A stretch of 64,000 nucleotides of DNA from Aidingimonas halophila (GTDB lineage: Bacteria > Pseudomonadota > Gammaproteobacteria > Pseudomonadales > Halomonadaceae): assembly GCF_900106955.1 (NCBI RefSeq), contig NZ_FNNI01000011.1, positions 1 to 64,000 of the forward strand. Direction: 5' to 3'. Of the stretch, positions 26,494 through 39,540 are shown in pieces; the stretch's first letter is position 1; every line of letters begins with the position of its first letter. Made by a program: the position numbers and the translations under genes. The notes under the pieces were generated by a model. That model was not told the DNA's origin. It was given only the letters and a program-made list of their open reading frames with translations, and did not search any database.

Positions 26494-28290
26494 AGCCGGC
26501 GAGTCGGCAAAGACCAGGCTGACAAGCGTATCTCCACGCTTGGGCGAAAGACCGGCTTGATCCGTTGCCATACGCACTCGTCCAGACGGAGTGATGCACA
26601 TCAGGGGAAGCCAGTGATTGCCATGGGCTCTACGCTGATCGTCGATCCGGGTTTTTTCACTGAACGGGATGCGGCGTAGTTCTCCACCCTCTGCCACCAA
26701 GCGTGACAGCTTGGCGAATGTGATGTCATGACCGAACAGGCGTGGCAAGTGGTCCAAGGCCTGGCCATGTGGGCGTTGAGCAAGACGCCCCTCATCCACG
26801 GCAAGCCGGAAGACCCGTTCCCGTCCCAGGAAATGTTCGAAATGCAACGCGGCCAGATCGTTGAGCTCCCGGTAAGGCGATAACGGCAGTAGATAACCGA
26901 TACCGCTCAGTTCCAGGTGTTGCGCGGCATGCTCCGAGAGAGGGTCACCATAATACGTGGTCAGTCCCGTTTGCTGGGCCCGCTGAATGGCATCCCAGTC
27001 GCTGTCGGCCAGCACGACATTCACTCCGGCCGCCTTGAGATGCACCCCCACCTGACGCGCCACCTGATTGGCGCCGATGATCAGTACACCATTGGGCGAG
27101 GGGCGTTGCACTCCCAGCCAGCGGGCCAGGGGGCGCGAAAGCAGGCTTTGAGTGACGACGGTGCTGATGATCACCAGAAAGGTCACGGGGACCAGCATTC
27201 CAGCACCGTCCATGCCGACGTCTTCCAAGCGCAGTGCGAATAATGAGGCGACGGCGGCAGCGACGATACCGCGTGGTGATATGAACGCCAGTAGTGCTTT
27301 TTCACGCACATCAAGACCACTGCCCAACGTGCATAGCCAGACGGTCAGTGGTCGTGCGACCCCCACCAGCACCACCAGGAACGCCAATGCACGCCAGTCC
27401 AGCATGGCCAATTGCTCGACCGTGAGACGCGCCGCCAGCAATATGAAAAGTCCGGAAATCAGGAGTACCGACAGGGTCTCCTTGAACTCGACAATGGGGC
27501 GCGTAGGTACTCCTCGCATGTTGGCGAGCCAGACGCCCATGACGGTCACGGTCAATAATCCCGACTCATGAAATAACCGGTTGGAGATCGTGAACAAGGC
27601 CAGCATCAACATCAGGGTGCCGAAGCTATGCAGCTGATGCGGGAGCCAGTGCCGCCGTAGTACGACTCCCCAGCAATAGCCACCGATACCACCCAGTCCA
27701 AAGCCGATCAGCGCAGTCTGAGTGAAAAGCAGCAGTGTCTGGGTCGCGGCTTCGCCTCCGCTGGAACCCAAGGCGACGAATTCATACACCAGCACCGCAC
27801 CAATGGCACCCATGGGATCGATCAGAATGCCTTCCCAACGCAGGATCTGCGTGAGAGGTTGCTTGGCACGCAATGTCTGCAGCATGGGCAGGATGACGGT
27901 GGGACCTGTGACGACCAGTAACGCGCCCAGTACGCTGGCCATTTCCCAGGACAGCTCCAGCAACAGTCGCGCTGCAATGGTGGCTATGACACCTGTGATC
28001 AGCGCCCCCCAGGTGACCAAACGTCGAACGGTGCGTCCGTGGCCGCCCAGTTCACGGAAGTTCAGGGTGAGACTGCCTTCGAAGAGGATCACCGCAACAG
28101 CGAGCGATACCAGGGGAAACAGCAGGTCGCCAAACAAGGCGTCGGGTTCGAGCATGCCTGTCATTGGGCCTGCAGCGATACCGGCGACCAGCAATGTCAG
28201 GATTGCCGGCAATCTCAACTGCCAGGCAATCCATTGGCAAACCAGGGCTAACAGACCGATCACCGCCAGGTCGAGGCCAGCATGCTCCAT
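26488..28290 (-). CDS. Cation:proton antiporter (NhaP/CPA1 type) with RCK domain
   Basis: A 600-residue antiporter. About 12-13 hydrophobic segments fill residues 5-400, with the CPA motif region VILFEGSLTLNFRELGGHG. Residues from about 405 form a cytoplasmic TrkA-N/RCK domain (GVLIIGANQVARQVGVHLKAAG) followed by a charged C-terminal tail. Family members exchange Na+ or K+ for H+, which suits a halophile; the ion cannot be fixed from sequence. The start at 28290 has an AGGAG Shine-Dalgarno; the frame is open further upstream, but those residues do not look like a transporter N-terminus. Confidence 0.92.
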   Translation of the reverse strand: MEHAGLDLAVIGLLALVCQWIAWQLRLPAILTLLVAGIAAGPMTGMLEPDALFGDLLFPLVSLAVAVILFEGSLTLNFRELGGHGRTVRRLVTWGALITGVIATIAARLLLELSWEMASVLGALLVVTGPTVILPMLQTLRAKQPLTQILRWEGILIDPMGAIGAVLVYEFVALGSSGGEAATQTLLLFTQTALIGFGLGGIGGYCWGVVLRRHWLPHQLHSFGTLMLMLALFTISNRLFHESGLLTVTVMGVWLANMRGVPTRPIVEFKETLSVLLISGLFILLAARLTVEQLAMLDWRALAFLVVLVGVARPLTVWLCTLGSGLDVREKALLAFISPRGIVAAAVASLFALRLEDVGMDGAGMLVPVTFLVIISTVVTQSLLSRPLARWLGVQRPSPNGVLIIGANQVARQVGVHLKAAGVNVVLADSDWDAIQRAQQTGLTTYYGDPLSEHAAQHLELSGIGYLLPLSPYRELNDLAALHFEHFLGRERVFRLAVDEGRLAQRPHGQALDHLPRLFGHDITFAKLSRLVAEGGELRRIPFSEKTRIDDQRRAHGNHWLPLMCITPSGRVRMATDQAGLSPKRGDTLVSLVFADSPAR

Positions 28291-28390
28291 CGTCGCTCCT
28301 GTGTCATCGAATGAAAGGGGCGCGCAGCCTAGCGTTGCCGACGCCAACATGCAATCCATGAATGCGATGAAAAGGAGCTATTTGTTGGTG

Positions 28391-28591
28391 TCAGCGATTA
28401 AATAACCAGAGGATCAGCGATAGCAGGATACTGATCAGGATCATGGTGGTAATGGGAAAATAGAAAGCGACATTCTCGCGCTTGATGATGATGTCACCTG
28501 GGAGGTGACCAAGAGGCAGTTTGCTCAGCCAGGGCCAAAGCAGGCCAATGGCAACTATGGCCAGGCCGATAATGACTAGGGTTCGGGACAT
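28391..28591 (-). CDS. DUF2905 family small membrane protein
   Basis: A 66-residue protein with two predicted membrane helices (LVIIGLAIVAIGLLWPWL and PITTMILISILLSLILWLF) separated by a short loop, KLPLGHLPGDIIIKRENVAFYF. The PGDI loop is the DUF2905 signature. Function unknown. It lies about 100 bases upstream of the antiporter on the same strand and may share its transcript. Confidence 0.9.
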   Translation of the reverse strand: MSRTLVIIGLAIVAIGLLWPWLSKLPLGHLPGDIIIKRENVAFYFPITTMILISILLSLILWLFNR

Positions 28592-28948
28592 GAGGTTGCA
28601 AAGAGTCCGTCGGGTCTTGAGAAACTCGACTATGTGAGACTGGGGACGAACGCGTCAAGTTCTTGCCTATGCATGGTGAGCCATCAGTCCTCTCTTGCTG
28701 TTCTTCGTAATGGGCGAGGAAGTGTGCAAGTACGTCGATTTCCAAATCGCTGAGTTTCTCATTATGACATCGTTGCCACGCTGTTCCTCCCGAAAACAGA
28801 TCATCCAAGAGCACCCACCTTGACATCAAAACCGCTGTTCATGGTGCGATTCCAGGAGCCATGGCGGTCGATGGGCATGGCGTTTTGGAACATGAGACGT
28901 GGTTGGCGTGGGATGCGGGGAAGCCGACATGTTCGTCGCTCTCGTCCA
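28592..28948. other. 357-base interval without a confident gene
   Basis: No confident gene lies between DUF2905 and the RND permease. A minus-strand frame starting near 28829 encodes a segment containing LSDLEIDVLAHFLAHYEEQ, which looks faintly protein-like. It then becomes unlike any protein and overlaps the DUF2905 gene out of frame. It may be a gene remnant. No terminator with a U-tract was seen. Confidence 0.35.
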
Positions 28949-31900
28949 TTACCGTGCCGGCGCTCGTTTCCAGGAGCGCGAGAGCACTGAGACAGTCAGG
29001 GCGGGCAGGAACAGCACCGTGACGATAGCCGATCCCAACAAGCCGAATAGCACGATGGCACCGACGCCACGATAGAGTTCGGTACCTTCGCCTGGTAAAA
29101 ATACGAGTGGCGACAAACCACAGATCGTGGTCAGCGTGGTCATGGCGATCGGCCGTAAACGGCTGGCTACCGCATCGTATACGGCCTGTCTGATATCGGT
29201 TCCGTACTGTTTCAAATTGTCACGAGCCTTGTGCACGACCAGGATCGGATTGTTGACGACGGTGCCCATGAGTATCAGAAAGCCCAGCATGGTGATCATA
29301 TCGAAAGGTTGCTGGATTCGGCCGAGCCCGATAAGGGGAAGCCAACTTCCTGCCAGATTCATCATGGCGAGTCCGACGATGCCGCCGGCGGCCCCCAGTG
29401 GAATGGTCGTCAGGATCAGCAGCGGATAGCCCCAGTGGGCGAAAATGGCGACCAGTAACAGGTAGATGATGGCCAGTGCCACGAGGAAGTTACCCGATAG
29501 AGACTCGCGTGTGGCGTCGAGCTGGTCGCTGGCGCCACTCGTGGTGATATCGATATCACCCGGAAGGTCGCCACGATTTTCCAGTTCGGAAATCACATTC
29601 GCCTGAACGCGTTCCAGGCCCGCCTCGAGTGGTGTGCTACGCGGTGGAATGATATCGAGTGTCACGGTACGGCGACCATCGACGCGCCTCACCGTGGAGG
29701 TGTCCACCGTTTCGTGGATGTCGGCCAGTGTCGCCAAGGGGACGGTGGCACCTTCAGGCGTATGCACCGGTAGGTCGGCGAGTGTATCAATGTCGGCGTT
29801 GCCGGCTTCGGGGCCGTAGCCATAGAGGTCGATCTTTTCGTCGTCGAGGTAAAAATCATCAAGATAAGCGCCATCGGTCAAGGTGGCGACAGTCGTTCCC
29901 AGCGTGTCGGTATCCAAGCCCAATTCCGTCGCTCGTTCCCAGTCCGGTTGGATCTCGATCATTGGTTGAGCGAGATTGAGTGCCGAGGGACGTGTCTGAA
30001 TGCGGGGATTGTCAAAGACGGTTTCCGCACGATCGTAGATACGGTTGGCCGCTTCATAGAGGGTTTCGAGATCCGTTCCCGAAATGTCGAGGGTAATACT
30101 CCGCGTACCGCCATCATTACTCGAGATGATCGATCCACGTGAGGCAAAGGCACGCATATCGGGATAGGCTTCGAAGCGGTCCGTCAGTGCCGTCATCAGG
30201 GCTTCGATATGATCCGGATCGCGTGTCTCGGCAATGATTCTCAAGCTTTGAGCCTCGACCTGCATGCTCATGTTGCGCATGGCGGGAACGTCGGTGCGTC
30301 CGGTGTCGAAGTCCTCGGGCTCGGCGCCGACATGTGGCAGCAGATCATCTCGAAGTTCCTCGGCAATGCCGGCCATGGTGGACAGGTTATAGCCCGCCGG
30401 TGCATTCATGGACACAAACGTCTTGGCCTCTTCGCCTTCAGGAAGGTATTCCGCGGGTGGTGTCAGCCAGATGATGATCGCTGCGCCGCCGGCAATCGCG
30501 ACCACCATGGTAGCAATGCGTCGCGAGGGTGAGACGATCAGGCTGTCAACCAGCGTCATCGTGGCTCGAATCCAGCGTGGTTGGGCATCGTCCGGCCCCC
30601 CGGCTCGACCGTGGAAATCCAGGTGGGCACCGAGTGTCGGTATCACGGTAATGGCGACGATCATCGATACCAGGATCGAGGCGGAAATGGCGACGGCAAT
30701 GTCCGAATACAACTGCCCGGCTTCCTGCTCGATAAAGAAGATCGGCACGAACACCAGAAGGGTCGTCAAGGTGGATGCCAGAACGGCAGGCCAGACCTGC
30801 TGGACGCCGGTCAAGGCAGCCTGAAAACGGTTCAGTCCTCGTCGTCGTTGGGTTTCGATACTTTCCAGAACCACGATCGTGTTGTCGATCGTCATGCCGA
30901 TGGCGAATGCGACCCCCGCCAGGGAAATGACATTCAGCGTTCGGCCAAAGAGCAGCAAGCCGAGAAAGGCGGCAATGGTACAGATGGGAATGCCGACGAT
31001 ACCGGCCAGGGTCGCTCGGGCGGAGCGCAGGAAAGCGAACATGACCAGCGTGGCGAAGAGAGCCCCTAGCCCCAGGTTGAACCAGACATTCGCTATCGAG
31101 GCTTCGACATAACGAACGTCATCGCTCGACAGCGACATCGTCATGCCTTCATCGGCGAGAACGGTGTCATTGATCGTCTCGACCTCGCGTTGCATGTGAT
31201 TCTTGATGTCGATGACATTGGCGCCCGGTTCGCGACGAACCTGGATGCTGAGTACCGATTCACCCTCCGAGTTGAAAGAGCGTGAATCCCTTTGTGCATG
31301 GGATTGCCGAACCTCGGCGACGTCGGAAAGTCGAGTGAGAGCATCGCCACGTCGATTGATAACCAGGGACTCGAGGGTGTCGATATTGCTGAATCGTCCT
31401 ACCGTGCGTAGCAGATAGCGCCGCTTGCCACTTTCCAGATTGCCACCCGAGACATCCTGGTTGCGTCGCTCCAACGCCTGCTGAATGTCGTCGATGCCCA
31501 GGTTGCGTTCGGCCAATGCGTCAGGGTCTATCAGCAGTTGCATCTGGCGTTCCGCACCCCCCTCCACGGTCACTTCGGATACGCCGTCGACGCTCTCCAT
31601 ACGAGGGCGGACATTGTCTTCGAGGAAATCCTGCATGGCGGCCATGTCCAGTTCCCTGGGATTTCCCCCGGCGGGAGCGACATTGAAGTACATGAAGGCA
31701 TTGGCGGAAAAGGAGTTGGCGACGATACGGGGTTGGTCGACGTTGGCGGGGTAATCCGGTACCTGGCTGAGTGCATTGTTGATGCGGATCAACGTCTCGG
31801 TCAGGTCGATGCCGAAGGGGAATTCCAACTCGATTTCCGCACTGCCGCTTCGAGCGGTCGATTCCATTCGCGATAGATTGGGAACATTACGCAGGTACTC

Positions 31901-32098
31901 TTCCTGCTCGATGAGGATGTCCTTCTCGATATCCTGAGGTGTTGCGCCAGGCCATTCGGTCTCGACACCGATGGTGCGGACTTCCAGGTCGGGTATCATC
32001 TGCACGGGGATGTGCAAGATGGCGGTAACCCCCAGCACCATCAATATCAGAATGGTGACGCAGACCAGGATGCCGTGACGAATGATGGCGGCGAACAT
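28949..32098 (-). CDS. RND efflux transporter permease subunit
   Basis: A 1049-residue inner-membrane RND pump of the HAE1 (AcrB-like) superfamily, driven by the proton gradient. It opens with a first helix (ILVCVTILILMVLGVTAI), the porter-domain motif ETEWPGATPQDIEKD, and a helix-4 motif GMTIDNTIVVLE. A second repeat ends with NNPILVVHKA and the final helices. The proton-relay pair in helix 4 reads Asp-Asn rather than Asp-Asp, seen in some RND subgroups. The adaptor gene is upstream with a 16-base gap. No outer-membrane channel gene is adjacent, so a TolC from elsewhere is probably used. Substrates unknown. Confidence 0.94.
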   Translation of the reverse strand: MFAAIIRHGILVCVTILILMVLGVTAILHIPVQMIPDLEVRTIGVETEWPGATPQDIEKDILIEQEEYLRNVPNLSRMESTARSGSAEIELEFPFGIDLTETLIRINNALSQVPDYPANVDQPRIVANSFSANAFMYFNVAPAGGNPRELDMAAMQDFLEDNVRPRMESVDGVSEVTVEGGAERQMQLLIDPDALAERNLGIDDIQQALERRNQDVSGGNLESGKRRYLLRTVGRFSNIDTLESLVINRRGDALTRLSDVAEVRQSHAQRDSRSFNSEGESVLSIQVRREPGANVIDIKNHMQREVETINDTVLADEGMTMSLSSDDVRYVEASIANVWFNLGLGALFATLVMFAFLRSARATLAGIVGIPICTIAAFLGLLLFGRTLNVISLAGVAFAIGMTIDNTIVVLESIETQRRRGLNRFQAALTGVQQVWPAVLASTLTTLLVFVPIFFIEQEAGQLYSDIAVAISASILVSMIVAITVIPTLGAHLDFHGRAGGPDDAQPRWIRATMTLVDSLIVSPSRRIATMVVAIAGGAAIIIWLTPPAEYLPEGEEAKTFVSMNAPAGYNLSTMAGIAEELRDDLLPHVGAEPEDFDTGRTDVPAMRNMSMQVEAQSLRIIAETRDPDHIEALMTALTDRFEAYPDMRAFASRGSIISSNDGGTRSITLDISGTDLETLYEAANRIYDRAETVFDNPRIQTRPSALNLAQPMIEIQPDWERATELGLDTDTLGTTVATLTDGAYLDDFYLDDEKIDLYGYGPEAGNADIDTLADLPVHTPEGATVPLATLADIHETVDTSTVRRVDGRRTVTLDIIPPRSTPLEAGLERVQANVISELENRGDLPGDIDITTSGASDQLDATRESLSGNFLVALAIIYLLLVAIFAHWGYPLLILTTIPLGAAGGIVGLAMMNLAGSWLPLIGLGRIQQPFDMITMLGFLILMGTVVNNPILVVHKARDNLKQYGTDIRQAVYDAVASRLRPIAMTTLTTICGLSPLVFLPGEGTELYRGVGAIVLFGLLGSAIVTVLFLPALTVSVLSRSWKRAPAR

Positions 32099-32114
32099 TA
32101 GGTTCAGAGCGTCC

Positions 32115-33176
32115 TCATTCGTCTTCCAGGATCAGTCGTTGGCCATCTTCGAGGCGTTGGTTACCCTCGACCACGACCCGGTCACCGGGGCTTACCCCAT
32201 CGAGAATGGCCGTCGTTCCATCCTGGCTGGGACCTGTGGTGACACGACGCTGTTCCGCCCGCCAGGTATCGCCGTCCTGGCGGACCAGCCAAAGGCTGAT
32301 ATTGCCGTCAGGGCGACGGATCAAGGCATCTCGAGGGACGGTGGGTCCCTGTTCGCCGCTCAACTGCAGTCTGGCACGGACCGACATGCCGGGTAACAGT
32401 GGAGGGGCGTCATCGAGTGCCGCACGTAACAGGAACTGGCGTGAGGCGTCGTCCTCACGGGGGACTCTGGCCAGGGTGTGGGCGGAGCGCCAGCTCGGGT
32501 CTCCCGGAAGGCGCACCTTCAGGTCGGCATCATCCATGCGTGAATACAGCGATAAAGGGACCGCGATATCGAGACGCAGTCGTTCGAGATCCACCAGTGT
32601 CAGTAACTCATTACCTGGGCTGGACCATTCACCGACTTCGATATTGCGTTGGGTGATCATGCCGGTAAAGGGCGCTTTCAAACGGTGTCGTGCCAGTTGG
32701 GTGGACAAGCGTTCGCGCTCGGCATCACGACGTTCCAGGACCGCCTCGGCCATCGCGACGGCATTCTCTCGTTGTCGGAGCTCGCTCCTGGCGATGTTCT
32801 GGCCTTCGCCGAGCTGTCTGGCCTCATCAAGTAAACGTCTTGCCTCGTCCAGTTCGGCCTGGGCCTCGGTGTATTGGGCGTCGGCAGCGCGCGCCTGTTG
32901 CTCGATCTCTGCATCATCGATCACCAGCAGCGTTTGATCGTCTTCGACGTTGTCGCCCAGAGAGACGTGCAGATCGGCGATACGTCCTTCGACGTCACTG
33001 GATAGGTTGGCTGTACGCGGGGCAACGACGCTGCCGGTCAATTCAATCGTCTCCTCGATGGCTTCACGCTCGACATCGACGGTATGCACCCGGGCTTCCT
33101 GCGCAAGCGCCATGGGGATGAGACCGGCCGTGAGGAGGAGAACAACAAAACGTTGTGGCAAGCACGATAGTGGCAA
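32115..33176 (-). CDS. RND efflux periplasmic adaptor (membrane fusion protein)
   Basis: A 353-residue adaptor. The signal peptide (about 1-25, ending ALAQ) has no lipobox Cys, so the protein is periplasmic and possibly anchored by its hydrophobic N-terminus. The layout is the usual one: a barrel/lipoyl half (GRIADLHVSLGDNVEDDQTLLVIDD), a long alpha-helical hairpin (about 90-155, Arg/Glu/Ala-rich), the second lipoyl half (LKAPFTGMITQRNIEVGEWSSPG) and a beta-barrel plus membrane-proximal domain. It precedes the permease in an operon. Confidence 0.93.
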   Translation of the reverse strand: MPLSCLPQRFVVLLLTAGLIPMALAQEARVHTVDVEREAIEETIELTGSVVAPRTANLSSDVEGRIADLHVSLGDNVEDDQTLLVIDDAEIEQQARAADAQYTEAQAELDEARRLLDEARQLGEGQNIARSELRQRENAVAMAEAVLERRDAERERLSTQLARHRLKAPFTGMITQRNIEVGEWSSPGNELLTLVDLERLRLDIAVPLSLYSRMDDADLKVRLPGDPSWRSAHTLARVPREDDASRQFLLRAALDDAPPLLPGMSVRARLQLSGEQGPTVPRDALIRRPDGNISLWLVRQDGDTWRAEQRRVTTGPSQDGTTAILDGVSPGDRVVVEGNQRLEDGQRLILEDE

Positions 33177-33209
33177 AGGTTGCTCCCCTTTCTTTCCTGT
33201 CGATTGACA

Positions 33210-36200
33210 TTAGGCCTGTTTCAGGCAGCTCAGTAATGCCTGTAACGGATGGGGCAGCGACTGCCCGGAGAAACGTCGGACCTGGCTGCGACAGGAGTAA
33301 CCGGTCGCCAGTAACCGTCCCTGATGGGCGTCATCGTCGACGACGGATTGCCATGACTGACGATAGATGGTTTTCGATGTGGTGACGTTTCTGGCTTCAT
33401 GGCCATAGGTACCCGACATGCCACAGCAACCGGTTGCCACGAGTTCGAGGTTCAGACCGAAGGCGGCAAACAGTTGTTGCCACGCTTTCGGACTGCCGGG
33501 GGCGGTGGTCTTTTCGGTACAGTGTGACAGTAGCTTGAAGCCCGGATCGTCCAACGTCTGTCCGCTGGAAGTGAACCGATGTGCCTGAGCGACCAGCCAC
33601 TCTTGCAGCATCATGACATCCGGGACCTTGTCGCTGCCAAGCGATTTCACGTACTCCTGACGGTAAGTGAGAGTCATGGCCGGATCGATGCCAACCAAAG
33701 GAACATCGAAATCGGCCAGAGCGCGGAGCCGCTCGGCTTGCTTTGCGGCAGTGCGCTCGAAGGCGCCCAGGAAGCCCTGCACATTGAGTGGTTTGCCGTT
33801 GGGCGAGAAGGGGGCGACAAAGACCCGGAAGTCCAGGCGGTACAGCAACTCTACGATGTCCATCACCACCTTCGATTCGAAATATGTGGTGAAGGCGTCC
33901 TGGACGATGATGACACTACGCGCCTTCTGGGCATTCGTCAGTATGCCGAGCGAGGTCGGGGTTGCCTCCGCGACACCCCAGGCATCGAGTTGCTTCTTGA
34001 GACGGGCACGCGACAATCTTGGGCTATCCACCATGCCTACTGGACCAGCCAGTAACCGATCCACCAGGCGTGAACCCAGCAGACCGTTGTAGAGGGGAGC
34101 CATCGGTGCCAGATAGGGCACGATGAATTCCAGTCCACCGATCAGATAATCACGGGGCGGTCGCAGATAACGTCCATGGTAAACTTCAAGAAATTGTGAG
34201 CGGAATTCCGGTACATTGACCTTGACCGGACATTGTCCCGCGCAGGATTTGCATGCCAGGCAACCGGCCATGGCGTCATAGACCTCATGGGAGAAATCTT
34301 TCTTTCCGCGGCGCTTGCCAATCGTGTTGACCAGGCGTAGCGGAAAATCCCGAATGAAGCCCCAGGCGCCCTCGGTTTTCTTCTTTCGTGATTCCTCGAC
34401 CACATCGATGTGTTCACGCTGCTGCAGCCTCAGCCATTCGCGCATCAGACTGGCACGCCCCTTGGGTGAATGCACTCGCTCGCGAGTGGCTTTCCAGGAG
34501 GGACACATGGCATCAGCCGGATCATAGTTGTAGCAGGCACCGTTACCGTTGCAGTAAACGGCACTATCATGTGCCTGCCAGACGCGTTCATCGATCTGAC
34601 GGTCGGACTCGCCCCGGGTCGGTACGCCGTCGATGGTCAGTAAATCGGGATCGACCCATTGGATGGGGGTTTCCTGATCATCGGATGCCACGGAGGGGGA
34701 TGTCGGAGTGGCGATCTTGCCGGGATTGAGCTGATTGCGTGGGTCGAACGCGGACTTGATCCGCTGCAGGCTGGGGTAGAGTGGTCCGAAGAAGCGGGGA
34801 GCATATTCCGAGCGAACGCCCTTGCCGTGTTCCCCCCACAGCAAGCCATGGTAGCGCTGGGTCAGTTCCGCCACCTCGTCGGAGAGTTCGCGTATCAGGG
34901 ATGCCTGAATGGGGTCCTTCATATCGATGGCGGGGCGTACATGCAGCACGCCGGCATCCACATGCCCGAACATGCCGTAGGAGAGGCCGCGGGAATCCAG
35001 CAAGGCCCGAAACTCGGCAATGTAATCGGCCAGATGTTCCGGGGGAACAGCGGTATCCTCGACGAATGGTATCGGTCGCTTTTCGCCCTGGACATTCCCC
35101 AGCAGACCCACCGCCCGCTTGCGCATGGCATAGACCCGGCCAATCTGATCGCGGCCTTCAGCCAGGGTATAGCCAAGTCGCGTGACCGTTGTATCGTTTT
35201 CGATGTGATGAGTGAATGCCTCGACGCGTGAAGCCAATCGATCGGGATCGTCGTCGTTGAACTCGATCAGATTGATACCGAGAATGTCGTTGTCGGCGTC
35301 ATCCGGAAAGAAGTCGGCGACGCTATCCCAGACGAAATCCTCCATGGCGAGCATCAGGACCTGATCGTCGATCGTTTCGATGGAGGTCGGACTCGAGTCG
35401 CTTGCCATCAATATCTTGGCATCACGCAAGGCGTCCATGAAGCTGGTATAGCGGACATTGACCAGTGTCGAGTGCTTGGGGATGGGGAGGACATTGAGAG
35501 TGGCTTCGCCCAATAGACCCAGTGATCCCTCTGCGCCACATAACAGGCTATTGAGATCGAATCGACCGTCGGCGGTTCGCAAATGGGCCAGGTCATAACC
35601 GGTGAGACAACGATTGAGTTCGGGAAACGTGGACTCGATCAGGTCAGCCTGGGTGTCGGCGATATCTCGAGCCGTGCGGTGGATGGTGCCGAGAGCGTCA
35701 TCACGTTGGCAGAGCGTGTCCAGTTCAGCGGTGTCTACAGGACGACTGGTCAGTCGCTCACCTCCCAGCAGGACGCATTCGAGTTCCAGAACGTGGTCGC
35801 GGGTCTTGCCGTATTCGCAACTGCCTTGTCCGCTGGCATCGGTGGAGATCATGCCGCCGATGGTGGCACGGTTGGAGGTTGACAGTTCGGGGGCGAAAAA
35901 CAGGCCGTACGGCTTGAGCGCTGCATTGAGTTGATCTTTGACGACACCGGTTTGAACGCGCACTCGGCGGTTCTCGACGTCGATGTCGAGAATGTGGTTC
36001 ATGTGCTTGGAGACATCGATCACCAGACCATCGGTCAGGGATTGACCGTTGGTGCCGGTACCGCCGCCTCGGGGGGCCATGACGATATGCTGATACTCGG
36101 ATTGTCCCGCCAGTCTGGCGATACGCTCCAGGTCAGTCATGTCTCGCGGGTAGAGCACGGCTTGCGGCAAGCGCTGGTAGATCGAGTTGTCGGTCGCCAG

Positions 36201-36326
36201 GACCGTACGGTTGCCGTAATCCGGAGCGATGTCACCGGCAAAGCCGGCAGCCTTCAGTGCGTCGAGAAAATGTAGATAATCGGTATCGAGGCGTTCCTGC
36301 GGTTCCAGTCGTGCAATCATGGACAT
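33210..36326 (-). CDS. ydiJ: FAD- and Fe-S-containing D-2-hydroxyglutarate dehydrogenase (YdiJ)
   Basis: A 1038-residue fusion enzyme closely matching E. coli YdiJ, which oxidises D-2-hydroxyglutarate. The N-terminal FAD-binding PCMH domain contains APRGGGTGTNGQSL and LSTSNRATIGGMISTDASGQG. An FAD-linked oxidase C-terminal domain follows (FGHVDAGVLHVRP, LLWGEHGKG). Then comes a 4Fe-4S ferredoxin-like motif, CLACKSCAGQCP. Last are two cysteine-rich CCG segments, of which GCCGMSGTYGHEA is visible near the end. The start could be the first Met or the third-codon Met (MIARLEPQ). It is divergent from serS. Confidence 0.94.
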   Translation of the reverse strand: MSMIARLEPQERLDTDYLHFLDALKAAGFAGDIAPDYGNRTVLATDNSIYQRLPQAVLYPRDMTDLERIARLAGQSEYQHIVMAPRGGGTGTNGQSLTDGLVIDVSKHMNHILDIDVENRRVRVQTGVVKDQLNAALKPYGLFFAPELSTSNRATIGGMISTDASGQGSCEYGKTRDHVLELECVLLGGERLTSRPVDTAELDTLCQRDDALGTIHRTARDIADTQADLIESTFPELNRCLTGYDLAHLRTADGRFDLNSLLCGAEGSLGLLGEATLNVLPIPKHSTLVNVRYTSFMDALRDAKILMASDSSPTSIETIDDQVLMLAMEDFVWDSVADFFPDDADNDILGINLIEFNDDDPDRLASRVEAFTHHIENDTTVTRLGYTLAEGRDQIGRVYAMRKRAVGLLGNVQGEKRPIPFVEDTAVPPEHLADYIAEFRALLDSRGLSYGMFGHVDAGVLHVRPAIDMKDPIQASLIRELSDEVAELTQRYHGLLWGEHGKGVRSEYAPRFFGPLYPSLQRIKSAFDPRNQLNPGKIATPTSPSVASDDQETPIQWVDPDLLTIDGVPTRGESDRQIDERVWQAHDSAVYCNGNGACYNYDPADAMCPSWKATRERVHSPKGRASLMREWLRLQQREHIDVVEESRKKKTEGAWGFIRDFPLRLVNTIGKRRGKKDFSHEVYDAMAGCLACKSCAGQCPVKVNVPEFRSQFLEVYHGRYLRPPRDYLIGGLEFIVPYLAPMAPLYNGLLGSRLVDRLLAGPVGMVDSPRLSRARLKKQLDAWGVAEATPTSLGILTNAQKARSVIIVQDAFTTYFESKVVMDIVELLYRLDFRVFVAPFSPNGKPLNVQGFLGAFERTAAKQAERLRALADFDVPLVGIDPAMTLTYRQEYVKSLGSDKVPDVMMLQEWLVAQAHRFTSSGQTLDDPGFKLLSHCTEKTTAPGSPKAWQQLFAAFGLNLELVATGCCGMSGTYGHEARNVTTSKTIYRQSWQSVVDDDAHQGRLLATGYSCRSQVRRFSGQSLPHPLQALLSCLKQA

Positions 36327-36426
36327 TACATATGTTGGAAATAGACTCTACTCTACCCGACCCTTGAGGACTTGGCACGGTCCGGCAACGGAACATGGTG
36401 AAAGACTCTCCGGTTCCTTACAATAG

Positions 36427-37752
<1,326 letters not shown>

Positions 37753-37760
37753 TGGTGCAT

Positions 37761-37799
37761 AAAAAAGCCCGCCGGCCAACGCCGACGGGCTTCGTTTTG
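37761..37799. terminator. Bidirectional terminator between serS and groEL
   Basis: A GC-rich stem, AAGCCCGCCGG with CCGACGGGCTT around a CCAACG-type loop with one mismatch, is preceded by AAAAAA and followed by TTCGTTTT. It can end serS on the plus strand and groEL on the minus strand. Confidence 0.85.
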
Positions 37800-37826
37800 C
37801 AGGTGAGTCCTGAAGGGAGTGGGGGC

Positions 37827-39485
<1,659 letters not shown>

Positions 39486-39540
39486 CTAGCGCAGTTGTTA
39501 AACGAAATGTCGGTAATGTCTTGAAATGTTGGAGACTTCT

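Noticed and set aside
28494-28829. 111-codon minus-strand ORF between DUF2905 and the RND genes
   Set aside because: Only a short segment looks protein-like; the rest overlaps DUF2905 out of frame. Kept only as a possible remnant in the interval note.
36372-36390. Possible sigma-54 promoter TGGCAC near serS
   Set aside because: The -12 GC element is one base out of place, and serS would not be expected to use sigma-54.
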